Below are positions 43,254 through 52,462 of a DNA stretch of 64,000 nt, in pieces (the stretch's first letter is position 1; every line of letters begins with the position of its first letter). Location of the stretch: NCBI RefSeq assembly GCF_003977685.1, contig NZ_RYZH01000002.1, positions 1-64,000 on the forward strand. The letters run 5' to 3'. The translations under genes were made by a program, and so were the position numbers. The notes below the pieces were generated by a model. It had not been told where the DNA came from. It did no database searches and saw nothing but the letters and a program-made list of their open reading frames with translations. This DNA is from Tautonia sociabilis (GTDB taxonomy: Bacteria > Planctomycetota > Planctomycetia > Isosphaerales > Isosphaeraceae).

Positions 43254-43502
43254 TCAATATGCTCGGTGGTCGCCGGCTCGGTGCAGGATGCGCCGCCCCA
43301 CGGCCGTGTTGAGCCGAAGCATGCTCCGCCGGTGCCGGATGAGCGTGTCCCGGTTCGGGCGGCCGACGTGGTTGTAATCTCGTTGGGCGTTGAGGAACCC
43401 CACCACGTCAGCCTCGCCGCGCCTGGAAGCCTCGAGGCGGTCTCGAGCACCTGCTGAGTCGCCGGCAGGACGTCGCGCCGGTAGGCGACCAGGTCGGGAC
43501 GG
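43254..43502 (-). pseudogene. czcC: Remnant of a CzcC/TolC-type outer-membrane efflux protein
   Basis: Immediately behind the RND pump gene the minus strand encodes the tail of an outer-membrane factor in two frames. First PDLVAYRRDVLPATQQVLETASRLPG, then after a shift near 43430 EADVVGFLNAQRDYNHVGRPNRDTLIRHRRSMLRLNTAVGRRIL, ending at TGA 43254. The second part is the typical CzcC C-terminal helix region. About 80 residues remain of the usual 400 or more, so the gene is truncated and frameshifted. Confidence 0.75.
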
Positions 43503-46500
43503 TTAGAACGCTTGTCGGCCCTCGACCGCCGTGCCGCCCGGGAGGTCGAGAATCTGTCCCTCGGCCCCCTCCACGGGCGGGGCCGGGCGGCCGAACCGCA
43601 GGTAGAGGGCCGGGACCACGAACATGTTCAGCGCCGTCGAGGTCGTCAGGCCGCAGAGGATCACCAGCGCCATCGGCGTCTGGATCTCGCTGCCCGGCTT
43701 GTCGCCGCCCAGTGCCAGCGGGATCAGCGCCAGCCCGGCGGTCAGTGCCGTCATCAGGATCGGGGCAAGCCGCTCCATCGCCCCCAGGTAGACCGCCTCC
43801 GGCAGGCTGGCGACCTCCTCGTGCTGCTGGAGGTGGCGGATGTGCGAGACCATCATGATGCCGTTGCGCGTCGCGAGGCCGAACAGGGTGATGAACCCGA
43901 TCAGCGAGGCGACCGACAGCACGCCGCCCGAGAGGTAGACGCCCACCACGCCGCCGATTAAGGCCAGCGGGAGGTTGACCATTACCAGCAGCGCGTCCCG
44001 CGTCGAGCCGAAGGCCACGTTCAGCAGGAAGCCGATGCCGATGATGACCGCGACGCCCAGCAGCGTCAGCCGCCGCGTGGTCTCCTGGGCGCTCTCGAAC
44101 TGGCCGCCGTACTCGACGAAATACCCCTCGTACTGGCCCCGGCCGATCGGCACGCGCTCCGCGACCCGCTCGCGGATGTCCTCCACCACGCTGATCACGT
44201 CGCGATCGGCCACGTTGCACATGACCACGATCTTGCGCTGCACATTCTCGCGGCTGATCTGGTTCGGGCCGGTGCTGCGGACGATGCGCGCCAGCGCCTT
44301 CAGCGGGACCTTCGCCCCGCGGGGCGTGTCCACCGGCAGGTTCTCGATCGACTCCCGGTCGATCGCCTTGGGGTCGCCGACCCGGACCACGAGGTCGAAG
44401 GCGTAGCGGCCTTCCAGCACCTGGGAGACGACCTGCCCCCGGAACGCGGTATCGACGGCCTCAGCGACGTCCGTCACCGTCAGGCCGTGCCGCGCGATGG
44501 TCGGCCGGTCGAAGCGCACCTTCACGATCGGGATGTCCATCTGCTGCTCGACGGCCAGGTCCACCACCCCGGGTACCGCCGCCATCTCCCGCCGGACGTC
44601 CTCGGCCAGGGCCCTCAGCTTGTACAGGTCCTCGCCGAAGATCTTCACCGCGACGTTGGCCCGGGTGCCCGAGAGCATGTGGTCGATCCGGTGCGAGATC
44701 GGCTGGCCGATGACGATGCTCATCCCCGGCACCAGGGTGAAGTCGCGGCGTAGCTCGGCCAGGAACTCCTCCTTGCTGCGGCCCTCCCCGAGCCGGAACG
44801 ACACGTCCAGCTCGGCGGCCTCGACCCCCTGGGCGTGCTCGCTCAGCTCGGCCCGGCCGGTCCGGCGCGCGACCCCCGTCACCTCCGGGTGCGCCATCAG
44901 CACGCGCTCGACGACCCGCCCGAGCTTGTCCGATTCCGGGAGCGAGGTGCCCGGCAGCGTGACGGCGCTGATCGTCAGCGCCCCCTCGTTGAACTCGGGC
45001 AGGAACGCGCGGCCGAGAAAGGGGATGGCCGCCACGGCGACGACGAGCAGGGCCAGGGCGGGGACCAGCACGGCCCACGGGTGCCGCAGTGTCGGCCCCA
45101 GGACCCGGCCGTAGGCCCACTTGAGGGCCCGCACCACGAGCGGCTCGCGGCCCCCGAGGATGGCGCGGCTCCTCGGCAGCAGAAGGGAGCAGAGCGCCGG
45201 GGTGATCGTCAGGCTGACCACCAGCGAGGCGAACAGCGCCACGACGTAAGCGACACCAAGGGGCCGCAGCATCCGCCCCTCGACCCCCCCCAGGAAGAAG
45301 ATCGGCAGGAACACCAGCAGGATGATCAGCGTGGCGAAGACGACCGACGAGCGGACCTCGACGCTCGCGTGGTAGATGACCGCGAGGGGGTTGCGCCGCC
45401 GGCCCTCGGGGAGCCCGGCGTTCTCGCGCAGCCGGCGGACCACGTTCTCGACGTCGATGATCGCGTCGTCGACCAGGTCGCCGATGGCGATCGCCATGCC
45501 GCCGAGCGTCATCGTGTTGATCGTCGCGCCGAACGCCTTGAGCACCAGCACCGCCGTCACCAGGGACAGCGGGATCGCCAGCAGCGTGATGAAGCTGGCC
45601 CGCAGGTTCGCCAGGAACAGCAGCACGATGATGACCACCAGGATGCCGCCGTCGCGCAGCGCCTCCTCGACGTTGCGCACGGCGACCGCGATGAAGTCGG
45701 CCTGGCGGAAGATGTCGCGGTCGATCTCCATGCCCTCGGGGAGCGTGGCCTCGATCTCGTCCAGCGTGGCGTCGAGCGCCGCGGTCAGGGCGAGCGTGTT
45801 GGTGTCCGGCTGCTTCTGGACGCCGAGGATCACCGCCGGCTCGGCGTCCGCCGAGCCCTCGCCCCGCTTGATCGCCTCGCCGATCTGGACGAGCCCGAGC
45901 TGCCCGACGCGGATCGGGACGCCGTCGCGCACCGCCACCACCGTGTCGGCGATGTCCGCCGGGTCCCGGACGCGGCCGATCCCCTGGATGAGCTGCTCCT
46001 GCCCCCCCTCGATGAGGAAGCCCGCCGAGACGTTCTGGTTGGTCTCGCGCAGCCGGTCGGCGACCTCGGCCACGCCGATCCCGTACGCCTTGAGCCTCTC
46101 CGGCGAGAGCACCACCTGGTACTGCTTCACGCCGCCGCCGATGGGGACGACCTGGGAGACGCCCGGCACCGACAGCAGGCGACGGCGGATGCGCGTGTCG
46201 GCCACCGTGCGCAGCTCGATCCCGCTGTGGCGGTCCGAGGTCAGCGACAGGAACAGGATCTCGCCCATGATCGAGGAGATCGGCGCCAGGATCGGCCGCT
46301 CGACCTCCGGCGGCAGGCTGCCCGAGACCAGGCTCAACTTCTCGTTGACGATCTGCCGCGCGATGTAGATGTCCGTGTCCCACTCGAACTCGACCCAGAC
46401 GACCGAGATGCCCACGGCCGTGGCCGACCGCACGCGGCGCACGCCGGAGGCCCCGTTGACGGCCGCCTCGATCGGGAAGGTGACGAGCGTCTCCACCTCC

Positions 46501-46676
46501 TCGGGGGCCATGCCGTAGGCCTCGGTGATGACCGTCACCGTCGGCGCCGTCAGGTCGGGGAAGACGTCCACCGGCATGGTCGCGGCGGTATAGCCGCCAG
46601 CCGCGAGGAGCAGGACGGCCAGGAAGAGGACGACGAGGCGGTTGGTCAGCGACCCGCGGATGATGGCGTTGAGCAT
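43503..46676 (-). CDS. czcA: Heavy-metal efflux RND pump (CzcA/CusA family)
   Basis: 1057 residues from ATG 46676 (MLNAIIRGSLTNRLVVLFLAVLLLAAGGY). Inner-membrane proton antiporter that drives metal export across the envelope with adaptor and outer-membrane channel. Twelve helices. Family marks include MPVDVFPDLTAPTVTVITEAYGMAPEEVETLVTFPIE, the helix-4 acidic motif AIGDLVDDAIIDVENVVRRLREN, and a duplicated C-terminal half with NGIMMVSHIRHLQ. Upstream lies the adaptor, 16 bases away; downstream is only a CzcC remnant. Metal specificity cannot be assigned safely. Confidence 0.95.
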   Translation of the reverse strand: MLNAIIRGSLTNRLVVLFLAVLLLAAGGYTAATMPVDVFPDLTAPTVTVITEAYGMAPEEVETLVTFPIEAAVNGASGVRRVRSATAVGISVVWVEFEWDTDIYIARQIVNEKLSLVSGSLPPEVERPILAPISSIMGEILFLSLTSDRHSGIELRTVADTRIRRRLLSVPGVSQVVPIGGGVKQYQVVLSPERLKAYGIGVAEVADRLRETNQNVSAGFLIEGGQEQLIQGIGRVRDPADIADTVVAVRDGVPIRVGQLGLVQIGEAIKRGEGSADAEPAVILGVQKQPDTNTLALTAALDATLDEIEATLPEGMEIDRDIFRQADFIAVAVRNVEEALRDGGILVVIIVLLFLANLRASFITLLAIPLSLVTAVLVLKAFGATINTMTLGGMAIAIGDLVDDAIIDVENVVRRLRENAGLPEGRRRNPLAVIYHASVEVRSSVVFATLIILLVFLPIFFLGGVEGRMLRPLGVAYVVALFASLVVSLTITPALCSLLLPRSRAILGGREPLVVRALKWAYGRVLGPTLRHPWAVLVPALALLVVAVAAIPFLGRAFLPEFNEGALTISAVTLPGTSLPESDKLGRVVERVLMAHPEVTGVARRTGRAELSEHAQGVEAAELDVSFRLGEGRSKEEFLAELRRDFTLVPGMSIVIGQPISHRIDHMLSGTRANVAVKIFGEDLYKLRALAEDVRREMAAVPGVVDLAVEQQMDIPIVKVRFDRPTIARHGLTVTDVAEAVDTAFRGQVVSQVLEGRYAFDLVVRVGDPKAIDRESIENLPVDTPRGAKVPLKALARIVRSTGPNQISRENVQRKIVVMCNVADRDVISVVEDIRERVAERVPIGRGQYEGYFVEYGGQFESAQETTRRLTLLGVAVIIGIGFLLNVAFGSTRDALLVMVNLPLALIGGVVGVYLSGGVLSVASLIGFITLFGLATRNGIMMVSHIRHLQQHEEVASLPEAVYLGAMERLAPILMTALTAGLALIPLALGGDKPGSEIQTPMALVILCGLTTSTALNMFVVPALYLRFGRPAPPVEGAEGQILDLPGGTAVEGRQAF

Positions 46677-46692
46677 GGGTGTCCCTCCAGGG

Positions 46693-48435
46693 TCAGTGGC
46701 TGTGGCCGTGTTCGGGGATGACCGACGAGACCGATGCCAGTCGGATGGCGTAGGCCCCCTCGGTAGCCACGCGCTCACCCTCCTGGAGCCCCTGCCTCAC
46801 CTCGACGTAGCCCGCGTCGCGGAGCCCCAGCACCAGGTCACGCCTCTGGAAGCTCTCGCCGTCGAGCATCACATAGGCGGTGGGCCGGCCGTCCTCGTCG
46901 ACGATCGCCGACTCGGGGACGGCGAGCGCCTCCTCGGCCCGCGCTGTCTCGATGGCCACGTCGGCGAACAGGCCGACCCGCACCGCGTGGTCGGGGTTGT
47001 CGATCTGGTAGCGCACGGGCACGGTGCGCGAGTCGGGATCGACGACCGAGCCGACGTCGATCAGCGAGCCGCCCTCGGACCCGAGGATCGAGATGCGACG
47101 CCCCGGGCGGGCGGCGAGCGTGAAGTCGGCGGACGGGGCCGCGACCACCCGCTCCAGGTCGAACTCCGGGACCCGGGCCTCGATCCAGACCCGGTCCAGG
47201 TTGATGATCGTGAACAGGGCCTCGGTCACGCCCACGTACTCGCCCTGGGTCGCTTCGGCCTCGGTGACGGTCCCCGCGTGCGGCGACTGCAGCACGACCT
47301 GCATCGCCGGGGACGACGACCCGTCCTGCTGCCCGCCCTCGGCCGGGGCGTCGGCCGACGGGGGCAGCATCGCGACCAGCTTCGCCCTCGCCTCCTCGTA
47401 GGGGCGACGCAGCCGGAGCTTCCCCTCGTAGACCGACTCGGCGACGTGCATCTCGTGCTCGGCGAGGTCCAGTTCCTTCTTCGGGACGGCATCCCGCGCC
47501 GCGAGCGACGCCAGGCGCTCGTAGACGAGCCGGGCCTGATCCAGCTCCAGCTTCGCCGTCTGGATCTCGACCTCGACGTCCATCTGCCGGACGGTCAGCT
47601 CCGTCTCCAGCGTCTGGACCTGCGCCCGGTTAGCCAGGAGCGCCACCCCCGGCGGGCCGGCCAGCGGCGGCTCGATGACGGCGACTACTTGGCCGGCCAG
47701 GACCTGCTCCCCCACCCGGGGGAAGGCGCCGCCCGGCGGTGGCAGGACCCGCCCGGCGAGCGGCGGCGTAACGACCGCCTCGGCGCCGGCCGCCGGGCGG
47801 ACCTCCCCGGGCACAACCAACCGCTCCACCAGACGCCGCTCGGCGACGGGCTCGGTCACGAGCCCGATCTTCCACTGCTGCTCCTTCAGGAACGGGATCA
47901 CTCCCTCCGGTTCGATGTCGCCGGCGGCCTCGGCGGCCTTCGTCGCCGCGGCCTCATCCGGATAGACCGTCACGGGGACGCGGATCGTGTCCTCCGCCTG
48001 GTCGCTCTTGAGCACCAAGGTCATCTCGTTCCGGCCGGCCTCCGGGAACGCGACCGTCGGGCCGTAGATGCCGGGGCTCCGCGGCGCCGCCTGCTCGACG
48101 GTCGTCGTCTTGCCGGTCGGCCCGGTCGCGACGACGGTGAGCGTGCCGCCGCGGATGGGCGTGCCATCCTCGAGCACGGTGAGGTGGACGTTGAACTTCG
48201 CCCCCGCGCCCTGCACGAGGTAAGGATGCTCCATGAAGAGTTCCAACTTGTCGCTGAAATCGGTCACCGCGACCGTCGCGGGCTCCCCTTCGGCCGGCGC
48301 CTCCGGCTGCACGCCCCCGAGCCCGGGGAGCGAAAACTCGACGCAGCCAGCGCCCGCAAGCGAAATCATCACCGCAACGAAGATCCACCCGGCGGCCCGG
48401 GGGGCGCGCAAGGGGGAAGACCGGAAAGGCCGCAT
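46693..48435 (-). CDS. czcB: RND efflux periplasmic adaptor (CzcB/HlyD family), lipoprotein
   Basis: 580 residues. Signal and lipobox LAGAGC near residue 31. Residues about 55-160 form an extra beta-rich N-terminal domain (FMEHPYLVQGAGAKFNVHLTVLEDGTPIRGG) seen in large CzcB-like adaptors. A lipoyl-like/barrel-sandwich part and coiled coil follow (VQTLETELTVRQMDVEVEIQTAKLELDQARLVYERLASLAARDAVPKKELDLAEHEMHVAES). The C-terminus ends EHGHSH, a possible metal ligand. It is co-transcribed with the pump. Confidence 0.92.
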   Translation of the reverse strand: MRPFRSSPLRAPRAAGWIFVAVMISLAGAGCVEFSLPGLGGVQPEAPAEGEPATVAVTDFSDKLELFMEHPYLVQGAGAKFNVHLTVLEDGTPIRGGTLTVVATGPTGKTTTVEQAAPRSPGIYGPTVAFPEAGRNEMTLVLKSDQAEDTIRVPVTVYPDEAAATKAAEAAGDIEPEGVIPFLKEQQWKIGLVTEPVAERRLVERLVVPGEVRPAAGAEAVVTPPLAGRVLPPPGGAFPRVGEQVLAGQVVAVIEPPLAGPPGVALLANRAQVQTLETELTVRQMDVEVEIQTAKLELDQARLVYERLASLAARDAVPKKELDLAEHEMHVAESVYEGKLRLRRPYEEARAKLVAMLPPSADAPAEGGQQDGSSSPAMQVVLQSPHAGTVTEAEATQGEYVGVTEALFTIINLDRVWIEARVPEFDLERVVAAPSADFTLAARPGRRISILGSEGGSLIDVGSVVDPDSRTVPVRYQIDNPDHAVRVGLFADVAIETARAEEALAVPESAIVDEDGRPTAYVMLDGESFQRRDLVLGLRDAGYVEVRQGLQEGERVATEGAYAIRLASVSSVIPEHGHSH

Positions 48436-48679
48436 TGGATCCTCCTGACAGACGTTGGGCCGAGATGAACGGATACGGTTGCCGATCGCCAGGCCGGGAT
48501 CTACGGCGGCCGGCCCTGGGCGGTAACCCGCGCCCCAATCCGGGAGCGGCGCGTCGCCGTTTGCAGCACGGGCGACGGTGCGGGCCCGGGATTTTTGGCA
48601 ACGAACTGGGGTCTGATGAGGGGGACGCGCCGAGGCCCACCATGGGGCCGCGGACGGGGCTTCGGGAGGGTGGCCGCCT

Positions 48680-49192
48680 TTAGCAGCGGAGCGAGACCGA
48701 GCGCATCAGGAGCACGCCCGAATCGCAGAGCCCGAGGGAGGGCGGGGTGGTGGGAAATGAGGCGGGGTCGTCAGGCGCGCGGAGGGGCCAAAGAAGCGAC
48801 AAGGCTTGCAGGCCGAAGGAGGGCTCCCATCCGAGGCGGGCGGCAGCGATAGCCCCCGATGTCAGGCAGGCATCAGAGACCGGATGGAAACCGATCGACT
48901 CTCCCGAAGCCCCCTGCGGGGAGGCCGGGAGGCTGAACGGGATGCCAAACCAGGCGCCGTGGAGGTGGAAGACGGATTCGCCGATCGGGGGAGCACCGCC
49001 GTGGTCCGCATCGTCTTGCTCAAGGCCACGATCGTGGGAGTGCTCGTGGCCGAACCACCCTTGATCGGAGCGGGATGGAGCTGAAGACAATCCGTGGGCG
49101 TGGCCCATGACGGGCGACGAGCCGATGCTGCCGACCAAGCAGAGGGTCGCGAGCAGCATGCGTATCGGTTTCGTCGCCCGCAGACCTCTCAT
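48680..49192 (-). CDS. Secreted His-rich protein at the head of the metal-efflux operon
   Basis: 170 residues from ATG 49192. Signal peptide MRGLRATKPIRMLLATLCLVGSIGSSPVMG is followed by HAHG, GHEHSHDRGLEQDDADHGG and HLHGAWFGIPF. The clusters of His, Asp and Glu suggest a periplasmic metal-binding role, as for small CzcE/CopG-like accessory proteins; no such family is established here. It lies 244 bases upstream of the adaptor gene on the same strand. Confidence 0.7.
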   Translation of the reverse strand: MRGLRATKPIRMLLATLCLVGSIGSSPVMGHAHGLSSAPSRSDQGWFGHEHSHDRGLEQDDADHGGAPPIGESVFHLHGAWFGIPFSLPASPQGASGESIGFHPVSDACLTSGAIAAARLGWEPSFGLQALSLLWPLRAPDDPASFPTTPPSLGLCDSGVLLMRSVSLRC

Positions 49193-49815
49193 GATCAGGA
49201 AATGCTCCACGATCGGACCGAATGCCCCGTAGCGTCCATTCTCCCGCCCGTAAACGCGGAAATCAAGGGCATCACGCGAGCGGTGGCGATCGGAAAGGAC
49301 GTCCCCGGGATTGGATCGGCCATGGTAGCCGCGGCGGAGCGGGATATCAGGATAATTCGAGGGCCGCGCCGTGCCGCTCGAGTCTCGGGGAAGCGTCCCG
49401 GAACGCAACTCCTTCCCATCCACGACTTGCAACGCGATCGACCGGAGTCCTTGATTGATCAATCAATTTGCAATATTGTCGAAAACGCGGTGCCAATCGG
49501 CCGTGCCGGTGATCCGCTCCGGTTCTCGGGGCCGGAAGGTCATAGCCCTGCCCGCCTCAATCCCGCCGATCCCTTCTCGATCCTATCCGGCCCGCGCCAT
49601 CGCCTGGCCGCGGGTTGCCCGATCTCCTCGCCCCGCCCGCCGGCCTTCTCAAGCCGCCCCCCCCCCACGGATGTCCACACCTCTCCCGCAGGGTCTCCTC
49701 GTCCGGAAGCGTTCGGCCGTTGACCCTTCCATGTGACGCATTGCTCGCCTGCCTTCCCGTCCGTCCTTTCCTCTCGCCTCCCGGCCCCGACACGCGGCCT
49801 TTGGCATGTCACGCC
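49193..49815. other. Gene-free stretch with a candidate operator palindrome
   Basis: No convincing gene in about 620 bases; the open frames are GC shadows. At 49451-49466 lies the perfect 16-base palindrome TTGATTGATCAATCAA, followed at 49471-49478 by CAATATTG. This AT-rich patch is about 260 bases upstream of the His-rich gene and is the likely promoter/operator of the leftward metal-efflux operon. From 49600 on the sequence is C-rich without structure that I can interpret. Confidence 0.5.
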
Positions 49816-49962
49816 TAAAGCCGCCGCCGGTCCGCTCAAGCGGAAAATCGGTTCCCCCTGGGGTTTCCCCCAATTTTCCGCTTGCCCGGTCGCTGGCGCT
49901 CGCTTCGCCCCGGCTCAAGGCGGCTTTTCTCCGGGTGACATCAGGCCGCGATGGTCGCGGTC
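49816..49962 (+). promoter_or_regulatory. Structured leader, copy A
   Basis: The outer stem pairs AAAGCCGCC (49817-49825) with GGCGGCTTT (49919-49927). Inside, CAAGCGGAAAAT (49837-49848) pairs perfectly with ATTTTCCGCTTG (49873-49884). A second hairpin, GGCCGCGA TGG TCGCGGTC, is at 49944-49962, and AAAGGAGA precedes ATG 49990. Its first 26 bases (49816-49841) are identical to 54507-54532 in copy B. It could be a structured RNA leader, or a promoter active in single-stranded DNA as known for plasmid leading regions. Confidence 0.6.
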
Positions 49963-49989
49963 GGAATCACGAAGAAAGGAGAACCGTCC

Positions 49990-50199
49990 ATGTCCGACAG
50001 CAAGAATTACGACACCGCCCCGAAGAGCCCGAGCCACGTCGCCTACCAGGTCCGCGACCGGGAGGGCCAGAAGAGCTTCTGGACCCGCATCGGGAGCGTC
50101 TGGCCCCACTCCGACGGCAAGGGCTTCAACGTGCAGCTCGAGGCCGTGCCGCTCGATGGCCGCATCACCCTCCGCGTCGCCTCGGAGAAGAAGGACTAA
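49990..50199 (+). CDS. Small conserved plasmid protein
   Basis: 69 residues, MSDSKNYDTAPKSPSHVAYQVRDREGQKSFWTRIGSVWPHSDGKGFNVQLEAVPLDGRITLRV. The pattern PSH.AY.VR...FWTRIG.VWPH.DGKGF...LEA.PLDGRI is familiar from small proteins on many proteobacterial plasmids. The role is unknown. AAAGGAGA lies before the start. Confidence 0.8.
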   Translation: MSDSKNYDTAPKSPSHVAYQVRDREGQKSFWTRIGSVWPHSDGKGFNVQLEAVPLDGRITLRVASEKKD

Positions 50200-50256
50200 C
50201 CGCTCGTTCACCCGGGGCGGCCGGGAAGGCCGCCCCAACCTGAAAGGAATCAGACC

Positions 50257-50559
50257 ATGACCAACGACATCAAGATTCGAGTCCTCAACATCGACTACCA
50301 CCGCAACGGGATTGGCGGTGCACCGTTCCACGCCATCGTCTTCCGCGACTCCGGAGAGCTGGGCAGCGTCAAGCTGGCCGTCGTCTCCGACCAGGCCGCC
50401 CATGTTGCCGTCCTCGACATCGCCAAGCTGGTCGACTGCGACGTGGAGTTCGGCTCGAACTCCTGGCGCGGCGACCAGTACGAGCCAGGACTGCGGCGAG
50501 CAATCAGGCGCCGGGAGCGGCAGATCGAGAAGGAAGCCCTCGGCGGGAAGGAGGCCTGA
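50257..50559 (+). CDS. Hypothetical plasmid protein
   Basis: 100 residues, MTNDIKIRVLNIDYHRNGIGGAPFHAIVFRDSGELGSVKLAVVSDQAAHVAVLDIAKL, with a charged C-terminal helix. GAAAGGAATC precedes it. It resembles small plasmid proteins of unknown function that accompany orphan methyltransferases. The next gene begins two bases after its stop. Confidence 0.65.
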   Translation: MTNDIKIRVLNIDYHRNGIGGAPFHAIVFRDSGELGSVKLAVVSDQAAHVAVLDIAKLVDCDVEFGSNSWRGDQYEPGLRRAIRRRERQIEKEALGGKEA

Positions 50560-50561
50560 TC

Positions 50562-51314
50562 ATGAGCACCGCGATCATCAATCCCTTCTACGCAGCTCGC
50601 ATCAGTCGCAATCACCGCATCCGGCGCGACGAGCCGACACAGCCCGTCTACGCCCGGCTGCCGATGGCCCCGAGGAACGCGAGCCCGGTCCCCCACCTCA
50701 CCAGCCTCTACCATTTCCACCGCGCCGGCGAGTACGGCGACCGCAAGTGGCCGGGCAATTGCGGCGGCAACCTGATCAAGGACCTGCTCCGCTACTTCCG
50801 CCCCGGCCTCGTGTTCGACCCGATGACGGGCAGCGGCACCGCCCGCGATGTCTGCCGGGAGATCGGCGTCCCCTGCATCTCCTTCGACATCCACGAGGGC
50901 TTCGACGCCTGCGACCCGCGGCAATCCCCGGCCGCGGAGTCGTTCGACTTCATCTGGGCCCACCCGCCCTACTGGCGCCAGAAGCTCTACGCCGACGACC
51001 CGCGCGACCTGTCGCGCTCACCGACGCTGGAGGATTTCCTCCGCCGCTACGGCCAGTTCATCCGCAACTCGGCCCGGGCCCTGAAGCCCGGCGGCAAGCT
51101 CGCCATCCTGATGGGCGACTACAGCGACCGCGACGCGGGCTACGTCCCCCTCGTCTACCACACCAAGCGGCTCGCCTTCGCGGCGGGCCTGGCCCAGCAC
51201 TGCACGGACATCATCCGCTTCAGCCACGGCGCGAGCAGCAGCAAGAAGGTCTATCGCTCCAGCTTCATCCCCGGCCTTCATGACGTCTGCATGATCTTCG
51301 AGAAAACCCGATAA
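50562..51314 (+). CDS. Orphan DNA methyltransferase
   Basis: 250 residues. SAM-binding motif I is DPMTGSGTARDV starting at Asp86, and the catalytic motif IV is HPPYW at residues 134-138, with His instead of Asp/Asn/Ser at its first position. The remaining fold (ALKPGGKLAILMGDYSD) is a class I methyltransferase. No restriction partner lies beside it. It may protect the element from host restriction during entry, consistent with the nearby ArdC gene. The altered motif IV makes DNA-base methylation likely but not certain. Confidence 0.75.
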   Translation: MSTAIINPFYAARISRNHRIRRDEPTQPVYARLPMAPRNASPVPHLTSLYHFHRAGEYGDRKWPGNCGGNLIKDLLRYFRPGLVFDPMTGSGTARDVCREIGVPCISFDIHEGFDACDPRQSPAAESFDFIWAHPPYWRQKLYADDPRDLSRSPTLEDFLRRYGQFIRNSARALKPGGKLAILMGDYSDRDAGYVPLVYHTKRLAFAAGLAQHCTDIIRFSHGASSSKKVYRSSFIPGLHDVCMIFEKTR

Positions 51315-51339
51315 CCAAACCCGAGAAAGGAGTCTCACC

Positions 51340-51795
51340 ATGACACTGTTCAACGTCCACATCTACCGCGAGATGCGGCTGCGCTTCGACGGCATCGAGG
51401 CGGATTCCCCGGAGGCGGCCGCCGCGATCGCACGCGAGCGGACCGCCGAGGATGCATCGATCGTCGAGGAATGCGACGGGATCACCCTCGCCGCCCTCGT
51501 CGATGAGGTCGGCGACGAGGAGTACGAACGCTCGGTCACCATCGATTTCGAGCAGGGCCCGCGACCCGGACCGGGCGGCCGCGATCCCCTCGTGGCCATC
51601 TCCGTCCGGGACGGCCTGATCGAGGATGTGTCCAGCACCGTTCCGTCCACCGTCGTGATCGAGGACTGGGACGTGTTCGACGAGGATACCGGCGGGCGGC
51701 CGCTGCGGACCATCGATCGCATCGAGAGCGGGATGCCGGAAGCGAAGACCGAGAGGCTCCGCCGGCTGATCACCGACGATTCAACCAGCACCTGA
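51340..51795 (+). CDS. Hypothetical acidic plasmid protein
   Basis: 151 residues, MTLFNVHIYREMRLRFDGIEADSPEAAAAIARERTAEDASIVEECDG, acidic overall. The first 60 residues resemble small plasmid proteins that sense or bind nucleic acid; nothing definite. GAGAAAGGAG precedes the start. Confidence 0.6.
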   Translation: MTLFNVHIYREMRLRFDGIEADSPEAAAAIARERTAEDASIVEECDGITLAALVDEVGDEEYERSVTIDFEQGPRPGPGGRDPLVAISVRDGLIEDVSSTVPSTVVIEDWDVFDEDTGGRPLRTIDRIESGMPEAKTERLRRLITDDSTST

Positions 51796-51808
51796 AAGGA
51801 AACCGCCC

Positions 51809-52261
51809 ATGAAACCACTCGACCGCATCCTGGCCGACATCGCCCGCAAGCATCTCGGCGTCGAGACGCTTGAGCCCCGCCATTCCGACGGCCTGGATTT
51901 CCACGATCTCGCAGTCTGGCGCATACGGGACGCCCTGCTGGCCGCCTACGAGGCAGGGGCGGCCTCCCCCTCCCCTCGTCACGGCGCGGATGCCCCTCGC
52001 CACCCCGCGCGATTCGACGGCTACGAGATCAACCCCTGCCGGCGGCTGCAGGAGCCGGACGTCCCCGGCCGTTGCTACTACGAGCCCTGCCAGCCGCATG
52101 AGGCCGATGTCTGGACGCTGTACGGCCATGTCACCGGCGAGGGCGTCCACGCGATCGGCGACTTCGAGACCCGCGAGCAGGCGGAGGAAGTCGTTGCCCG
52201 CATCACCGGCCGGCGCTATACAGGCGCGAGCGATCAGCGGAGGCTTGGGCATGAGCAATGA
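51809..52261 (+). CDS. DUF6900-like plasmid protein
   Basis: 150 residues. The N-terminal 45 residues, DRILADIARKHLGVETLEPRHSDGLDFHDLAVWRIRDALLAAYEAG, match the small DUF6900-type domain of plasmid proteins. The C-terminal part (GYEINPCRRLQEPDVPGRCYYEPC...VWTLYGHVTGEGVHAIGDFETREQAEEVVARITGR) is another small alpha/beta unit. Preceded by GAAAGGAAACC. Function unknown. Confidence 0.7.
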   Translation: MKPLDRILADIARKHLGVETLEPRHSDGLDFHDLAVWRIRDALLAAYEAGAASPSPRHGADAPRHPARFDGYEINPCRRLQEPDVPGRCYYEPCQPHEADVWTLYGHVTGEGVHAIGDFETREQAEEVVARITGRRYTGASDQRRLGHEQ

Positions 52262-52451
52262 TCTGGACGAGATCCTCGACGACCTGTTCCACGGCTGCGC
52301 GTTCGCCGCGTTCGTGGAGCTGGCCTTCGAGTGCAGAGGCCTCCCCGACGCGGAGGCCACGCGGGAGCGTGCGTTTCGCTACTTCGAGGAAGAGCTGGCG
52401 CGCAAGAATCGCCTGCGGGATGAACGATCGGCGCTCGAACCGGCCGCTTGA
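52251..52451 (+). CDS. Small hypothetical protein
   Basis: 66 residues, MSNDLDEILDDLFHGCAFAAFVELAFECRGLPDAEATRERAFRYFEEELARKNR. It overlaps the preceding gene by 11 bases. A helical protein whose pattern (DLFHGCAF.AFVE.A...G.PD.E.TR..A...YE.ELA) is typical of small plasmid proteins. Function unknown. Confidence 0.65.
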   Translation: MSNDLDEILDDLFHGCAFAAFVELAFECRGLPDAEATRERAFRYFEEELARKNRLRDERSALEPAA

Positions 52452-52462
52452 CGGCGATCGCG

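Noticed and set aside
44835-46721. Open frame of 628 codons antisense to the RND pump
   Set aside because: Arg/Asp/Gln/His-rich shadow of CzcA; no recognisable feature.
49540-49839. 99-codon minus-strand frame in the gap before structured leader A
   Set aside because: Gly/Arg-rich, runs into the structured leader, and lacks a family or ribosome site.
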